64,000 nt of DNA from Diphasiastrum complanatum (lineage: Eukaryota; Streptophyta; Lycopodiopsida; Lycopodiales; Lycopodiaceae). The stretch is from NCBI GenBank assembly GCA_029204225.1, contig CM055107.1, forward strand, positions 43,381,507 to 43,445,506, given 5' to 3'. Both the position numbers and the translations under genes were made by a program. Position 1 is the first letter of the stretch; every line of letters starts with the position of its first letter. Under the pieces are notes generated by a model. It searched no databases and was not told where the DNA came from. It saw only the letters and a program-made list of their open reading frames with translations. Shown piece by piece: positions 36,701-51,500 of this stretch.

Positions 36701-39476
36701 TACAACTTACTGATAGCTCCTCTGATGTCTAGGATGACTCTCCCACGCGTGAATTGATAATAGGATGATACTTTAGAACGCTTTAAATGTGAATGTAAGA
36801 TATGAGCCTACACTGACAACAGATGTATAGTTCTCTTGCACAAGTTAAAGGGACTCGAGAAACAGTATCCTTTATCAATTGATCCCTTACAGCACTCAAC
36901 TTCAAACTTCAAGAATCGGCTTTGTCATCTCAACCATGAACTGATAGTTATTTATATACTTAAGAAATATTTCCAACTATTGAGCCATTAGATGCTTCTC
37001 TTAGTCTGATATACTTTACCTCTACCTCAGCAGCAATCAAATTTTCATGCCTGCTTGGCAGAAATGGCACACCAGATGAAGATTTTAATTTTAGTCATGC
37101 TGGGATATGATAAAGGATTTCTGACCAGTGCTGCCTTTGTTACACGAGAACCAACCAGGAATTCAAGTAGAGGCTTAGAAAATCTCAGTACCTTAAGAAA
37201 ACTAGTGGCTTAGTGATCGTATCACTTATTTGACATACATGGAGACAAAAATTTAGGAGTTCCATTTTGAAAAGTACTCTTTTGTTTAAAATTGGTCATA
37301 ATAATGCCCATATTATTCGTGAGATTAATCACTTGTGTTATACTCCAGGATTCATACCACACCTTGCAGCCCAACCACAGTCAGCAGACACACAGCCCCC
37401 CTTTCTATGCATATATTTTTTGCATTGCCTCATGTGAGATAGCTTTTTGTCCTTTTTTACTGTTTGTAGGCATCATGACTGCAGTGGCACTACCATATTT
37501 GTGTTTCAGAAAAATATAAGAAACTTACCTCAGTAAAGTTTCAATTTCACGGGATTAATCACAGCAAATTTCCCCAAGTATGACCAGAAAAACTTACAGA
37601 TTGAACTGCGGCATACTCTGCCCTAATGACGGCACGGCGCTGCATTGTTTCATGGTACAACGAGCTTTGTCTTAACATTGCCAATTCTTCCTTTTTCCAG
37701 AAAACCTGATCATAGCACATAATCACCACTAGTAGATACAAAAATGCAGAAATGGGCTATCATACATTGGTACAAAATGCTCTTAACAGCCTTAAAGCAG
37801 CACCACGATGCTCCAGTTTAAACAAGTGACAATGAGGGTTGTGTAATTGTTGTAATCATAATAAATGCTAAGATTTTCCACACAGCAAATGCCTCCAAGT
37901 TACATAACAACATGAAACTTAGATCAATGTCAATTTTAAGTTTAATATACTACCAGAACAAAACATAAAAAACTTGTTCTGTAACGTTATAGAGTCCACC
38001 CACAAAGTCTTAGCCAAGGATTGGCAAGTGCATGGAGTATAAGCATCTTGTCATTAGCACATAGTGATCTTAAGGAGACGTTTGAACCGAGAAGGATGTG
38101 AAGATGCTTCAACAAGCTTACCAATCTTACCAAATTGCATTTTGATGTCAATACTGATTTTAGGATAGTGTTCAAGCGTCAATAGACTAACGTTCAACTG
38201 TCAACCCCTTCAAGTCCATTCACAAAGCTCTACACAACAAACTTCATCATGTGTAGAATGGACCATGTACTATGGCATATTTACCCATGTCATTGCCACC
38301 CTGGAGTAGGTTCAGGTCACATGAATAAACATATGTCAACATTCGTTTCTGGGTGTGATACAGAGACCAAGATCTTGAATTTTCATCACTTCTCTAAAGG
38401 CAAAGGGTAGACACGAGCTACTAGCAAAAGGAGCAAAGATAAAAATGTGAAGCCTCTACTTTCTCATCCAAATGTAAGGGATATCTTATCTATTTGTCAG
38501 ATTGGAATATATCCAAATTCACAAAGGTAATTTAAAAAGTCAGTGATGTCATTAGGTAAAGCTTAGAAAAAAGAATACATGGAACCGAAAAAGTCAAAGG
38601 ATTCATATCAAAACAATAATATAGAATCCAAATCTTAGCCAGCCAGCACTCCTTCTGTCTCAACAGTACCTAAGCATAAGTTGTTATCTAGCTTTCAAAT
38701 ATTACCTAGCTTGCTCAACATGAAATTACACCTGGAGAAGGTAGTCAGCGGAATAAGCAAACAAGTAACTGTGATTTTTTAATGTATTCGTAAGTCAAGC
38801 GCAGAGAGGCAGCATATCCCAATGGTATACCACTAAATAGTCTGGAAATGCATGTACATCAGGCTGGAATGCTTATGCTTCATACTCTACTCTGCTTAAA
38901 AATGTCTATAGAAGTTCACAATGTGAATGTCTCATTTCAAACACACAAACATGCTGGATTCTTGCAGATAAAGGCTCATTATGGTCTTCAGGCACATTGT
39001 TTCAAGACTTTCAGAACAGCATGCAAGATTAATAAATAAGACAATTAAAATGGCAGTATACACTTACAGTGCTGTGGATAGAACCAATTCGTGGAAGGCA
39101 AGACATATAAGGCGCCCAAGCTGATTTCTACAATCAAGACATTATTATGATTCCTATCTTGCTTTCGATCAGTCAACAAGGGAGTCCTTAGTAGCATCTT
39201 CAACATCAGTAACAACATGCACATGAGAGAATAAAGCACTGGAAGTAGATGAGCTGCTTGCCTGCCCTGCATGTTGCTCCGCAAGTATAAATAATGCAAG
39301 ACGGGCCCAATCACTGGTATCCTTGGGTAGCATTTGGGTTACTTCCTCTGGTAACATGTCTGGTGTGATCATCTATCAAAAGAACAGTATACTTATCAAG
39401 GTACAATGCTGATGAGAATTCAGCAGTGCTATGGATGTTGCTATGGCTTGACAATGTCTATAATAGAGTTAGTGAC

Positions 39477-39530
<54 letters not shown>

Positions 39531-42500
39531 CAAGGACATCAAAAAGCACAACACATTGAGGACATTCAAGCAGAAATTCACAAGAATAGGAAGGAGGAGG
39601 TAGCTCCTGATATATGGGACCTACTCCACCATTCCTTGAAGGAAATGTTCAAAATGAATGGACACAAGGCATAATTGTTCCTGTCAAACATTGTAACAAG
39701 GATGATCTCACCAACTGCAGAGCTATTCTGATTGGGCATAGTTGCAGAACTTGGGGAATCATAGTAGAGAGAAAATTTTGTGGTTGGATGGGATCAGACG
39801 GCTTAAAGCCTATGGAGCAAGCAGATTTTGGAAAGGGCTACTTTACGGCTCATCATTTGCTTACATTGAGAATGATAGTGGAGGAGAGTAAAAAAAATCA
39901 GCAAAGCTTCTTTTGTTGCTTCCTTGATTTTTAGAAGGCATTTGGTATGTACCAAGGAAGAAATTGTGGGAGTACATGGATAAAAAAGGGAAGACTTGAA
40001 CAAGCAGATCAGACAACTCTATACAAAGTTAATGCTCAGGTATCTACATCTACAAGAATGACATCAACATTCCCAGGTAATTTAGGTATCGAGTAAGGCA
40101 GCTTGCTCTCACTCACACATTTGCACTTAAAAAGATAAGCTTTGAGAATGCCTAATGCAAGCAGGAAAAGTCAAGCTAGTACACACTGTCACCAGATTCC
40201 TACTTTATTGAATGACTGTTCTTTTGGTCAAAAGGTCTCAAACAACGCCCTGCTGCTCTTAGAAATTTTGTGATTGATCGGGTCTTTTTCAGTCTTGAAA
40301 AGACTAAGATCTTCATCTTCTGCTCTAAGAAACTTCCTGAGCCTAACAGGATTCGTGAAGGGGCTGCAATAGGATCGCTAAAGAATACAAGCACTTGGGA
40401 GTTGAAATATCCCAAAAATCTCATCGGAATGCTTGCATGGATAAAAGATCAATAGGGAAGTAGAAACCATATTTTATCATGAAAGTTGTTATGTCCATGT
40501 CCAGTATAAGGGATTCAAAATAGTCATTAACGTGAATATTAGGTACTCCAGTGTAGAAGTTTATTAGTTACGCCTCACCATTCCGGACTAGGCCAAAAAT
40601 GTAATTAACAATCTTGTGAGGGCCCAGATGCTCTAATTAAGACTTATGAAGCTAGTGCATGGTGATTGATTACTTTGAGTGCATGAATAGGAGATCAAAA
40701 GCAATTGGGCTGGAATTGGGGATCCTACTGGGGAATATTCCTCGGCAGAAATTAACTCACAGGGATCTTAGATTTCCAAGAAAGATAAGAAGATTGTGGA
40801 AGAGTTCGCCATTCGAGGTGGTTAGACAATGATTCTATTTGGGTTGTAGTGGATAGGTTAACTAAGTTAGCTACATTCATACCAAAACAGTCAACTACAA
40901 AGGCTTCAGATTTAGACTTTTGTGAACAGATTATTTAGGCTTTATAGACTGCCAAGTGATATTGTTAGTGATAGAGATCCAATAAGCATTCCATAAGCTT
41001 AAAACCTCGCTTGGTTTTAGTTTTAAAGATCATCCTGAATCAGATGGACAAACTGAGAGAACTAACCAGACTATGGAGGATATGTTGAGACATGTGTGTC
41101 TCACAAGCAGTCTCAGTGGGAGGATTATATTCCTTTGATTGAGTTTGTTTACAATAGTAAAAAGCATTCTGCTACAAGTTATAATCAGTTTATGCTTATG
41201 TACGGTTTTCAACCTAGATCTCCAGTCAATGTGGAGACGAAATATGTTCAGATAGGATGAGAAAGAAACAAACGCGAACTCGAAACATTTCTATTCGTGA
41301 CCAACTCGAAAGATTCGCGAAAGATTCTCGACAGATTCGCGAAATCTATCAACTTAATCAGAGACACAACAGCGAGATAAGACAGCAAGAAATTTATATT
41401 GATGAATCAGATTCAGAGTTATAAAAATTTGTTTTTTGATCAATAGTTTCTTATTGCCTAAAAATCTTAAGTTGTCTCTTACTTCCGCATAAAATTTCCA
41501 CACGCATATTCAATCAGAAATAATATTGTTCCATTAGTACATAGATCAGATATAATCGCGATTGAAGACACTGATATTAGTTTGATTTATTCAAACTTAC
41601 ATCGTGTTCTTTGTGAAAGAATAATTACTATTTTTCCTACAGTGGTATCAGAGCATACGGAATTAAAGTTGATACAGTGGTATCTTCGCATCCCTCTCAA
41701 CATTCTTCATACATCCATTAGTAAGCCGCTAACTGGAGGTTATTCAAAATTGAAAGACGTCGTCCATCATCAATATTCAAGCTAAGATCACTACAATCTT
41801 GGACCCAGAAGGTTCGAACTACTTGATTTGGAAATTACAGACTTCACTCTTGTTGAAGGGCGAAGGTCTATGGCAATGGGTAGAACCAATTGAGGAGAAG
41901 CCATAAACTACTCCTAGCAAAGAACTTCGAGAATGGACTTTAAAAAATGACAAAGCAATTATTGCATCTTCAGTGCATGACAATATAATGCTACATCTTA
42001 CATCAATTTCGAACGCAAAGGATTTATGGGAAGAATTGCAAACCAAGAATGAGACTCAATCTCGTAATCAGATCATGTTCTTGGAAGACCAATTAACTTA
42101 CCTACAGTGGGACGACAAAGACCTGAACACATTCTGGTGCAGAAAATACAATTTCTAAGGAAGAACAGCTTAGTTATTTTCTTCGAGCCCTACCCAGGTC
42201 ATTCCACACAACTCGAACCTTGTTGGCGAAAGATGCAACAATGACACTTCAAAAGGCAATTGATAGAGTGAAGGAGGAAATAGAAGCTCGTGAACGCTAT
42301 GACGACAATGGTGATTCAGAAAATGCTCTATTTACTCAGAAGAATAAATCTTCTAAGAAGTCTAAGTTTAAGAGGGAGTCGTCTAAGAAGAATGAGTCTA
42401 AGACTAATGAACAACAATCTGAAAAACAACAGAAGATTTTTGGTGATAAAAAGATCTGCAACAGATGCAGAAGATGAGGTCACACAGAAGAAAAGTGTTG

Positions 42501-45500
42501 GCTAAATCCAAAGATTGAATGCATTCATTGTCATAAACAGGGTCATGCAGCAGTAGAATGTTATCAGAATCCCAGAAACAAAAAGGAGCAGAATTGAAGC
42601 GAACCTTCAGATTCAAACTAAGTCGAAGACAAAGCAGAATGCTCCAGAGCAGCAGAAGACAGGGCAACAAGGAACTCAGCAGCTTATGTTAGTACTGATC
42701 TATGCTAATCATCTAATTCAATTCGAGAAGTAGTACTTGATTCAGGAGCCACCTCACATTTTATTTCCTCGAAACAAATATTGTCCGATTACAAGAAGAC
42801 AAACGATTCGAGATTCATTATACTTGGAGACGGTTCTAAACACGTGGTTGATGGAACTGGTGTATTATGGCTGGACACGTATCAGGGAGACAAGAAACTG
42901 GAGGAAGTTCTCTATGTCCCTACTCTTGATAAAGATCTTCTATTAACCTTCACGAAGAACTCTTTTAAACTATTTGAGGAAGATTTTGATAACCTGGTTG
43001 CTAAAGGCAGCAGAGAAGGAAATTTGTATCACCTGAACATTCGAACAAGAATCGAACAAGTCAATCAAACTCAGGACTCGACAGATGTACTGTGGCACAA
43101 GAGGCTATGTCACATGAACATGGAAGCCTTGTACCAAGCCAACAAAAGTCAGAGAATTCAAGGGGTCGAAATCAAAAGTAGAGATATTCGAACTACCTGC
43201 GAATCTTGTCTTAAAGGCAAGATGACTAGAACACCTTTCAGTAAGGATGTTTATAAAGCAACTAAGGTACTTGAAATTGTGCATTCAGATTTTTGTGGAC
43301 CATTCGGAGTATTGTCGTTGGGTGATGCAAAGTACTTTATAACGTTTATTGATGACTTCAGCAAGTTCGTTGTAGTATACTTTATTCGTACCAAATCTGA
43401 AGCTTTCAAAAAATCTGTTGAGTATACGAATTGGGCTGAAAAGCAGACAGGCAATAAGCTAAAGCAAATTCACACAGATCGTGGAGGTGAGTACATTTCC
43501 AACGAATTCAAAGCTTACTGTACTGATCGAGGTATTTTGCACACCAAGACTGCATCTTACACACCTCAGCACAATGGAATAGCTGAACGAAAAAATCGTA
43601 CACTGATGGAAGCTGCAAGGTGTATGATGGCTCATGCGAAAGCACCAAAACAGTTGTGGGCAGAAGCAGTGGCTACATCAAATTATCTTTAGAATCGATT
43701 TCTGAAATCTCGAATACCAAATAAAACTCCTCATGAGATATGGTGGAAGTTGAATCCAAATCTTGCACATGTTCGAACATTTGGATGCGCAGCGTATATG
43801 CACAAACCAGATAAGCTGAGAAAGAAACTCGATGAAAAGACAGAACAAGGTTTTCTGGTAGGATTCGAGTTACATTCATCATATTATCGTGTTTATGTAC
43901 CCGAAACTGGCAAGATAAATGTAGTTCAAGATGTTAAATTTGATGAGACGAAATACATAGCAAACAGTGATCTAGTCGGCTATGAAATTCTCAAAAATTA
44001 TTATGAGCTACCAACGATAACAATGGAAAAACAAACAGAAGATGAAAGAGAGTTACCAAATTCAGAGGGAGGTCAAGATCGAGTCGAATCGCCAGCACGA
44101 ATTCCAACTAGAAAAGCTCGAATCAGAATCGAACCCGAAACCTGCGGAATCGAACTCAAAACCATTTGTGAGAAGATCAGACAGACAACAAAAACCACCA
44201 GAAAGGTATGGGCAGGATGTTTTCAATACAACCGTCGAATTTTGTAGTTTCTTTGACGAACCTCAAACATTCGAGGAAGCCGTTGATGGACCAGATAAAG
44301 ATCGCTGGCAGGCAATGGAGGACGAAATGTCATCCATGTATAAGAACAATGTATGGATACTCGCACCTATACCTGATGGCAGAAAACCAGTCAAGTGCAA
44401 GCGGATCTACAAGATCAAAACAGGTCCTGATGGAGAAAACATTAGATACAATGTTGGTTGCTAAAGGTTTTTCACAGAAGTATGGAATTGACTACACTGA
44501 TACTTTCTCACCGGTAGTCAAACATACATCAATTCGCTTGTTATTCGCGTATGTCGTGGCTCATGATCTAAAAATCCATATTGTGGATGAGAAGACTGCA
44601 TTCCTACATGCAAAATTAGAAGAAGACTTATTCATGGACCAACCACTTGGTTTTGTAACTTCTTGCTAATCCAGAGTATGGCTGTGCCAGATGCTAGAGT
44701 ACAACCTCTTGAAATACTTTTGCTATCATCCTTCATGGATGCCCAGCTTGCGTCACTATAAGATTCGATGTGAAGTCCAGCTTCCTTCGAATAACACAAT
44801 CCATAGTCTTTCGTTTTCTGGAGATATTGTAGTACTCTCTTTGCCAACTTCCAATGCAACGATCCTAGGTTTTGATTATATTGGCTCAGCCTGTATACCG
44901 CAAACGCTATATCAGGTCTGGTGTTGTCTGCTAGATATAACAATAATCCAATCAGCCTACGATAGGGTGTTTTGGCCATTCGTTTCTCTTCGTCGAGAGT
45001 TTGCGGACAATCTGCCTTGCTTAGTATTGTTCCAAGTATCATGGGAGTATGCACACCTTTGCATTCGAGCATGTTGAAGTCTTCAATGATCTTTTGAGTG
45101 TACTTTTGTTGGTGAAGATACAACTTACCACCTTCAAAGTCTCTCACGATCTGCAAGCCTAGATAGATTTTAGCTTCTCCTAGGTCAGCGATCTCAAATA
45201 TTTCAAAAATATCCTTTTTGACATCTGAAATTAACTTATCTCTTCTTGAGAAGATAAGCGTGTCATCAACATAAACAACTAGAATGATTATTTCATTTTG
45301 GACATTCTTGATATAGACATTTGATTCAGCAAATAGAGGTTTGAAGCCTATGGAACGTAGTGCTTCATCCTTCTTTCTAGACCATTGTCTCGCTGCTTGT
45401 TTCAGACCATAAATGCTTTTATTCATGTGACATCCGTATTTTGGATTTTCTTTTTGCGAAAATCAGATTCAGAGTTATAAAAATTCATTTATTGGTCAAT

Positions 45501-48500
45501 AGTTTCTTATTGCCTGAAAATCTTAAGTTGTCTCTTACTTTCGCATAAAATTTCCGCACGCATATTCAATCAGAATTAATATTGTTCTATTAGTACATAG
45601 ATCAGATATAATCGCAATTGTAGACACTGATAGTAGTTTGATTTATTCAAACTTACATCGTGTTCTTTGTGGAAGAATAACTACTATTTTTCCCTTGGAA
45701 GATTCCTCTCCCAAGATCTCCCCCCTCTAAGCTATACCTCTATACGGAGCGTAGATCCAACAACATTAAGGGCCCTAATCCTCAATGGTAGGTGAACTAA
45801 AGTGTGTCCTTATTAGCTTGCTAAGTTGCCATTAACTAGAGGCAATCACATCATGTACTATTGGGGACATACATTTTCTACCACACAAAACGTAAGATTT
45901 TAATATGTTCTTGGATGCCCATTAAAGAGGAACTAGATAATCCAAAAAAATAGGAATCTCAATATTGTCGAAAAAAAACTAAATTTTGGTTTCCTCCCTA
46001 AAAAAATAAACTAAAAACAAAGAAAACCAACACCAAGCTCAAGAGCAAACGTGTTCTAATGCCATGTTATTAGTCAATCACAAACTTGACATCGCATATC
46101 CCCCACAACAAGAGTATCAAGCTAAAATTCTAGCATGGAAAATGAACATGCCATGTGAGTTGAGTAAACCCATCCAATCTAATTGTGCTTCTGAACAAAA
46201 CCCAATAACAAGTGGATAGAAGTAATCACTCTTCCCTACCAAATAAAGGTGTCTTGTGCCCAATATGCAGCACCTTTAGTTATTTGCATAGTATGGTATA
46301 CCTCTTGCAATGGAGTTCTAGTGCTTCACTAGGTCATCTTACTTGCATGGTAAACTACTATATGCAACAAAGTTCCTTTGGAACATTTTGGTAGAGTCTA
46401 GATCTTAGTATTTCACAACATAGATCTTATGGGATGCTTCAGGCATTTGATTCATGATCATGAGTTCTTGGGAAATCATGTACCAACACATCAGTTGTTC
46501 AGACACATTGTAATTTTCTGAAGTTACTCCTTTGACATGCACATTTTGGCAAATTCTATTGTAAGTGCAATTAATGGTATTATGCACTTTATTTTCATTC
46601 TTTTCTACATGTGTAATTTTGGTAAATGTATTTTTGTAGCAACTTCTATTTTCCAGCATCAATTTTATAATGACAATGAGGACAATGTCTTTGTGGGGAG
46701 GAAGAAGAGCTACAAGACATATATATCATGGACGGAGACTTATGTAGACCATGGGTCAACATATTCTTATTTGTCATTTACACCATATACATTGGGGCCT
46801 GGCTACTTCATTTCATATTTGGCAAATATTGGGAGTCATATGGTCTTTGTTGGGACTCCAACCCTGTAGGAAATAGAAGCCTAAGGATCCAGAATCTTAA
46901 CTATTCAATCACACAAAGCATTCTCAAAAGAAAGAGAGAGATGTAGAAACTCGTGGACAACCAAGGAGAATAGTCAGTATTGCTTACAAAAGTGTCTCAT
47001 ACAAATGGGATGCACACATATATATAGTCCAAGATGACTATCTAACTTCATGACTATTGGCTGTCCAGCTACTTGACTATTGGCTGTCCAACTACTTGAC
47101 TATTGACCATCCAACTTTCTATAAGTTAAATAGAAAGAATAAGGTACCTCCAATACGTCAAGTTGGGGTACTTAATGTCACAATCAAGCTTAGTGGACCC
47201 ATGAGTCCCTACCAAGTTAATTCATACTAACTTAGCTAGCTCTAAGTTTAGTAGGCCTAATATAATAAATGACCATGGTTACACAACTCTCGACCTTTTG
47301 GGTCAAAGTAATTTATGGTAATGTAAGCAATTCCATTTACATTCCAACACCCTCCTTAAATGGAAATGCATAAAATAACATGAAGTAATTTCTCGAAAGA
47401 GAAAAATGCAACTTGTTGTCCGAACTTCATGTCGCCAAATAAACTTCGCACCGAAGTAGTCGAAATCTCATCCCCAATCATGTCCAACATATAAAAGGAA
47501 AAGAATGCGTAATAATGAAGCATCAAGTCGAAAGGTGAGGATTTGCATGCTCCATCTGAAGTAGGGAACCAACATAAACTCGGCAATAAGTCGAAACATG
47601 GACTTGTAATCCATCATAGGCTCCCACATCATTCATAAAAACTTCTTACCATAAGGACAATAAAAAAGAGTACCAAACTCTTTTGGCATCACATCCTCCC
47701 AAACCTTATCATCAATGACTTGCTCACATAGAATAGGCAATGTACCAACATCATGATGAAGAGTAAGTGTAGAACCAAAAAATTCAGCAAGAGGTACTGA
47801 TTCTAAAGAGGCATGTGCCTTTACTTTGTAGTAAGACACTTCTTTGTTGTCCTGCAAAGTCTCCAATAGTCGACAAGGGACTGTTATGGGCTGTTCAACA
47901 CTTTGCTGCCCAAAGTGTTCCCAACATGGAGCATGTTCTCCATAATCTTCCGCAGGCTGTTCCTGAAGCATAATGGACTGCTCATGTGTAAAATGGGTTG
48001 TAAATGACCAAAAGAAGATGACTGAACCTGCTGTCCAACGTCTTCATCATAAAAATTTGGCAAACTATCAAGAGATGCATCAACGATGGCATCATCAAAG
48101 TTGTCCCTCGAAGAGGCATGGGATGACATAGAAGATTCTTCAAGTAATGAAAAATTTTCTCCAAACAAATGCTCGCTCTTAACACTTTGAACAAAAGTAC
48201 TAATTGACACATGTTGACTCCCTCCTCGATTAGTACAAAAAGGTTCCAAAGAGAGCTTGAATTTTTCAGCCTTTGCTAAAACATCAAATTGAAAAGGTTT
48301 CGCATGAAACTTTTCACTAATGCATCCATCATATGCATCAACTTGCGGTGACTTGAAAAAAGAAGATTGTTTTAACATCTGCTCAATGTATCGTTGTTGA
48401 GAGATGAAGATTCCAGCCCCATGTGGAAGATCAGCAAGAACCCAAGTGTGGTTCTTCATGAGTGAGTTGTACTCCTCTTGCATCGCATCCTCCCAACATT

Positions 48501-51500
48501 TTACTCCTCTGGCCTGCTCATAAAAAACAGGTTCTACTGCACCATCCTCAATAGAAGTTAGAGCAAAATCAGAAAAATCAGCAAATTCTACTGATTTAGT
48601 AGAGGCAAGAGTCTTCCCTTCATAGAAATGATCCACTTTGTTGTCCTGCAAAGTCTGCAACAACCATTTAAAGATTGGTTTGGGCTGTCCAACAGCCTTA
48701 CCTTTGTCAACACTTTGTTGTCCAAAGTGTTCCGAACTTGGACCTTGCTGTCCAATGTTTTCCGAACTTGGACCTTGCAGTCCAATGTCTTCAACAGACT
48801 GCTCTTCACCATAAATAGGTTCTTCTTGATGAACTATGGGCTGCAAAATTGAAGAAGTAATGGGTTGTCCACTAGAAGTTGATGGCAGTCCCTTATCTTC
48901 ATGATTAGATGGCAAAACCAAATTTGGAAATATTTCAAGACATGCATCATGGGGAAAGTCCCCTTTCATGACATGAGTGGGCGCAACAGGTCTTTTCGTC
49001 AAAATGAACATCACGACTCACTATGATTTTATTAGTATCCATATTAAACAACCTATAGCCCTTGCTTTCTCTACTATAGCCAACAAATATGCATTTAACT
49101 CCTTTATCATCAAGCTTCATTCTTAGCTTATCGGGAATGAAAGCATAAGCCGTGCAACCAAAGATGCGTAAGTGAGAAACAGTAGGCTTCTACCATACCA
49201 AACTTCATAAGGAGTTAATACCTTCAAGGCTTTAGTAGGACACCAATTAAGACGTCGTTATAACTGCTTCAACCCAAAACTTGTGAGGTAGGCCCTTTGC
49301 TTTGAGCATGCATCGAGCCATCTCCATGATAGTGCAATTCTTTCTTTCGGCAACACCATTCTGTTGAGGTGTGTAAGGGGTTGTCATTTGATGATGGATA
49401 CCTTTGCTTTGAAGATAAGTACCGATCGTATTCTTTATATATTCCCCTCCTCGGTCGGTACGTAAGATCAAAGAGTGCCCAAACTGATTTTCTATCATTG
49501 CTAGAAAATCCTTAAAGCGTTGAAAAACTTCAGATTTTGTCTTCTTAGGATAATTCCATGTAAATCTTGAAAGGTCATCAATAAAAGTAACAAAGTATTT
49601 ACACCCTCCAATGGATTCGGTCCACATTGGACCACATACATCACTATGAACCAAATCAAATTTGCCATCAACTCTAATAGTTCCATCAATTGGAAAAGCT
49701 TGCCTTTGAAATTTTCCAAGTATGCATCCTTCGCATACATGTCCTTTGGGATGCTCAATATTAGGAATGTCTTCAACCATATTGAATCTCTTTAACATCT
49801 TCAAGCTAGCAAAGCTGGATGTCCAAACCTAGCATGCCATAATTCAACCAACTCCAGAGAATGTGAACTTGATGCAACAAGACAAAAAGATGATGAAGCT
49901 CTTCGCTCATAGGTATCCATAAGGAACAATCCTCCACGAAATATTCCCGAAGCAATGATCATAAGAGATCTCTTTGGGTCTTTGATAAGACATTTGTCTT
50001 CTTTGAATTCCACAACCAATCCTTGGTTCATAATTGTAGAGACGGAAATGAGATTCTTTTTTATTTTTAGAACATAAAGTACATTACGAATGTACTTCTC
50101 CTCACCATTGGGTAAGATAATGGGGATCACTCTAATACCTTTGATAGGATAAGAGGTGTTATCAACACCTTGAACTTTGCTTCATCATGCACTTTTACAA
50201 GCTTTGTGAAGACTTCTTTGTGATAAGTCATATGGCGTGTGGCACCGCTATCAATCACCCAATCAATAGATGACCGCTATCAATCACCCAATCAACAGAT
50301 GAAAAAACAGCAACTTGTAAAGCTGAAGATGAGCTGTTTTTTGCTGAAAAACCAACAAGATTTGAAGTGGCAGAAGATGACTATCTAACTTCATGACTAT
50401 TGGCTGTCCAACTACTTGACTATTGGCTGTCCAACTAATTGACTATTGACTATCCAACTTTCTATAAGTTACATAGAAAGAATAAGGTACCTCCAATATG
50501 TCAAGTTGGGGTACTTAATGTCACAATTAGGCCTACTGGACCCATGAGTCCCTACCAAGTTAATTCATACTAACTTAGCTAACTCTAAGTTTAGTAGGCC
50601 TAATATAATAAATGACCATGGTTACACAACTCTCGACCTTTTGGGTCAAAGTAACCTATGGTAATGTAAGCAATTCCATTTACATTCCAATAAACCCTAA
50701 GTCGCAAACTCTAGGGGCTCACATAGTATGAATAGGTATGTGAGCCACACAATATGGATAGGCTTGTGAGCCTCATTAGTGATAGACAACTATTTGAAAA
50801 CCAAAAGCTTAGCTTATATGGTAACTTGTCATTCAATTTGGCATGCTTCAAAAATTTCAATCTGCATTCAACTTAGACGCTTCAGTAATGTCATTTACAT
50901 TGGAGATATACACTTTATTCTTATTTTTCAATCATTGATGTATACATTTGCAATAATTTTTGTACTTTCGAAGTTATGTGTTGCTTTGCATTTACTTTAA
51001 CTTCAAAGCAACTTCTAATATACCACTTTTGTGAGATTGGAATATATCCCCATCCACAAATTACATTTGAGAGGTTATAGCAATGTCTTTAACTGAAGTA
51101 TATCACTAACAACATGTAGTCAAAAAAACCCCATCAGCCCACTAACTAAAAGAAAACCAAATCCTTCTAGCAAGCTTTACTTATGGTCTCATCAATTCAT
51201 AAGCATAAGTTGCTATGTAGGTTTCAAGGTAATTTTTTAGAGCCAAAAGATGTAAATATGCTTGAATCTCCGTAATGAAAACTCACACTAAGCAAAAAAT
51301 TTCGTGGACTCTCTTCTAGATGTGCACTTTCTAGTCTCAAGGTGTTGTTTTGGTGTTAATTGCAAAGAAGCAGAAAGACTTATTTAATCTACTCTCGTAC
51401 GCTTCATGAAATATGGTAAGCAAATCAACCTGCAGATTTAAAAAGTTGTTGTCTTACCAACTCACGCGTTACCCGCAACATGCATTCCCCTGCTTGAATG

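Larger units (their letters stand above)
41400..45691 (+). mobile_element. Ty1/copia element C1 with an inverted pol segment
   Basis: 5' LTR (about 41,400-41,641), PBS TGGTATCAGAGC (41,643), gag, protease, integrase and the start of RT on the plus strand to about 44,660. Then the rest of RT and RNase H lies on the minus strand (45,456-44,660), followed by a 3' LTR piece in the plus orientation (45,462-45,691). About 795 bp of pol are therefore inverted in place, and the end of RNase H and polypurine tract are lost. It lies in the 12.1-kb intron of the SET gene. Confidence 0.85.
46865..50692 (-). mobile_element. Ty1/copia element C2, minus strand (TSD AACCC)
   Basis: A 3.83-kb element. The target duplication AACCC is at 46,860-46,864 and 50,693-50,697. 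The complete 3' LTR is on the left (46,865-47,349), preceded on the minus strand by a TTAAGGAGGG polypurine tract. The 5' LTR on the right is partial (50,374-50,692); PBS and gag are deleted. Coding on the minus strand runs from the protease ([12 protein letters not shown] near 50,270) through integrase to a truncated RT. The RT catalytic core is deleted. Confidence 0.88.
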
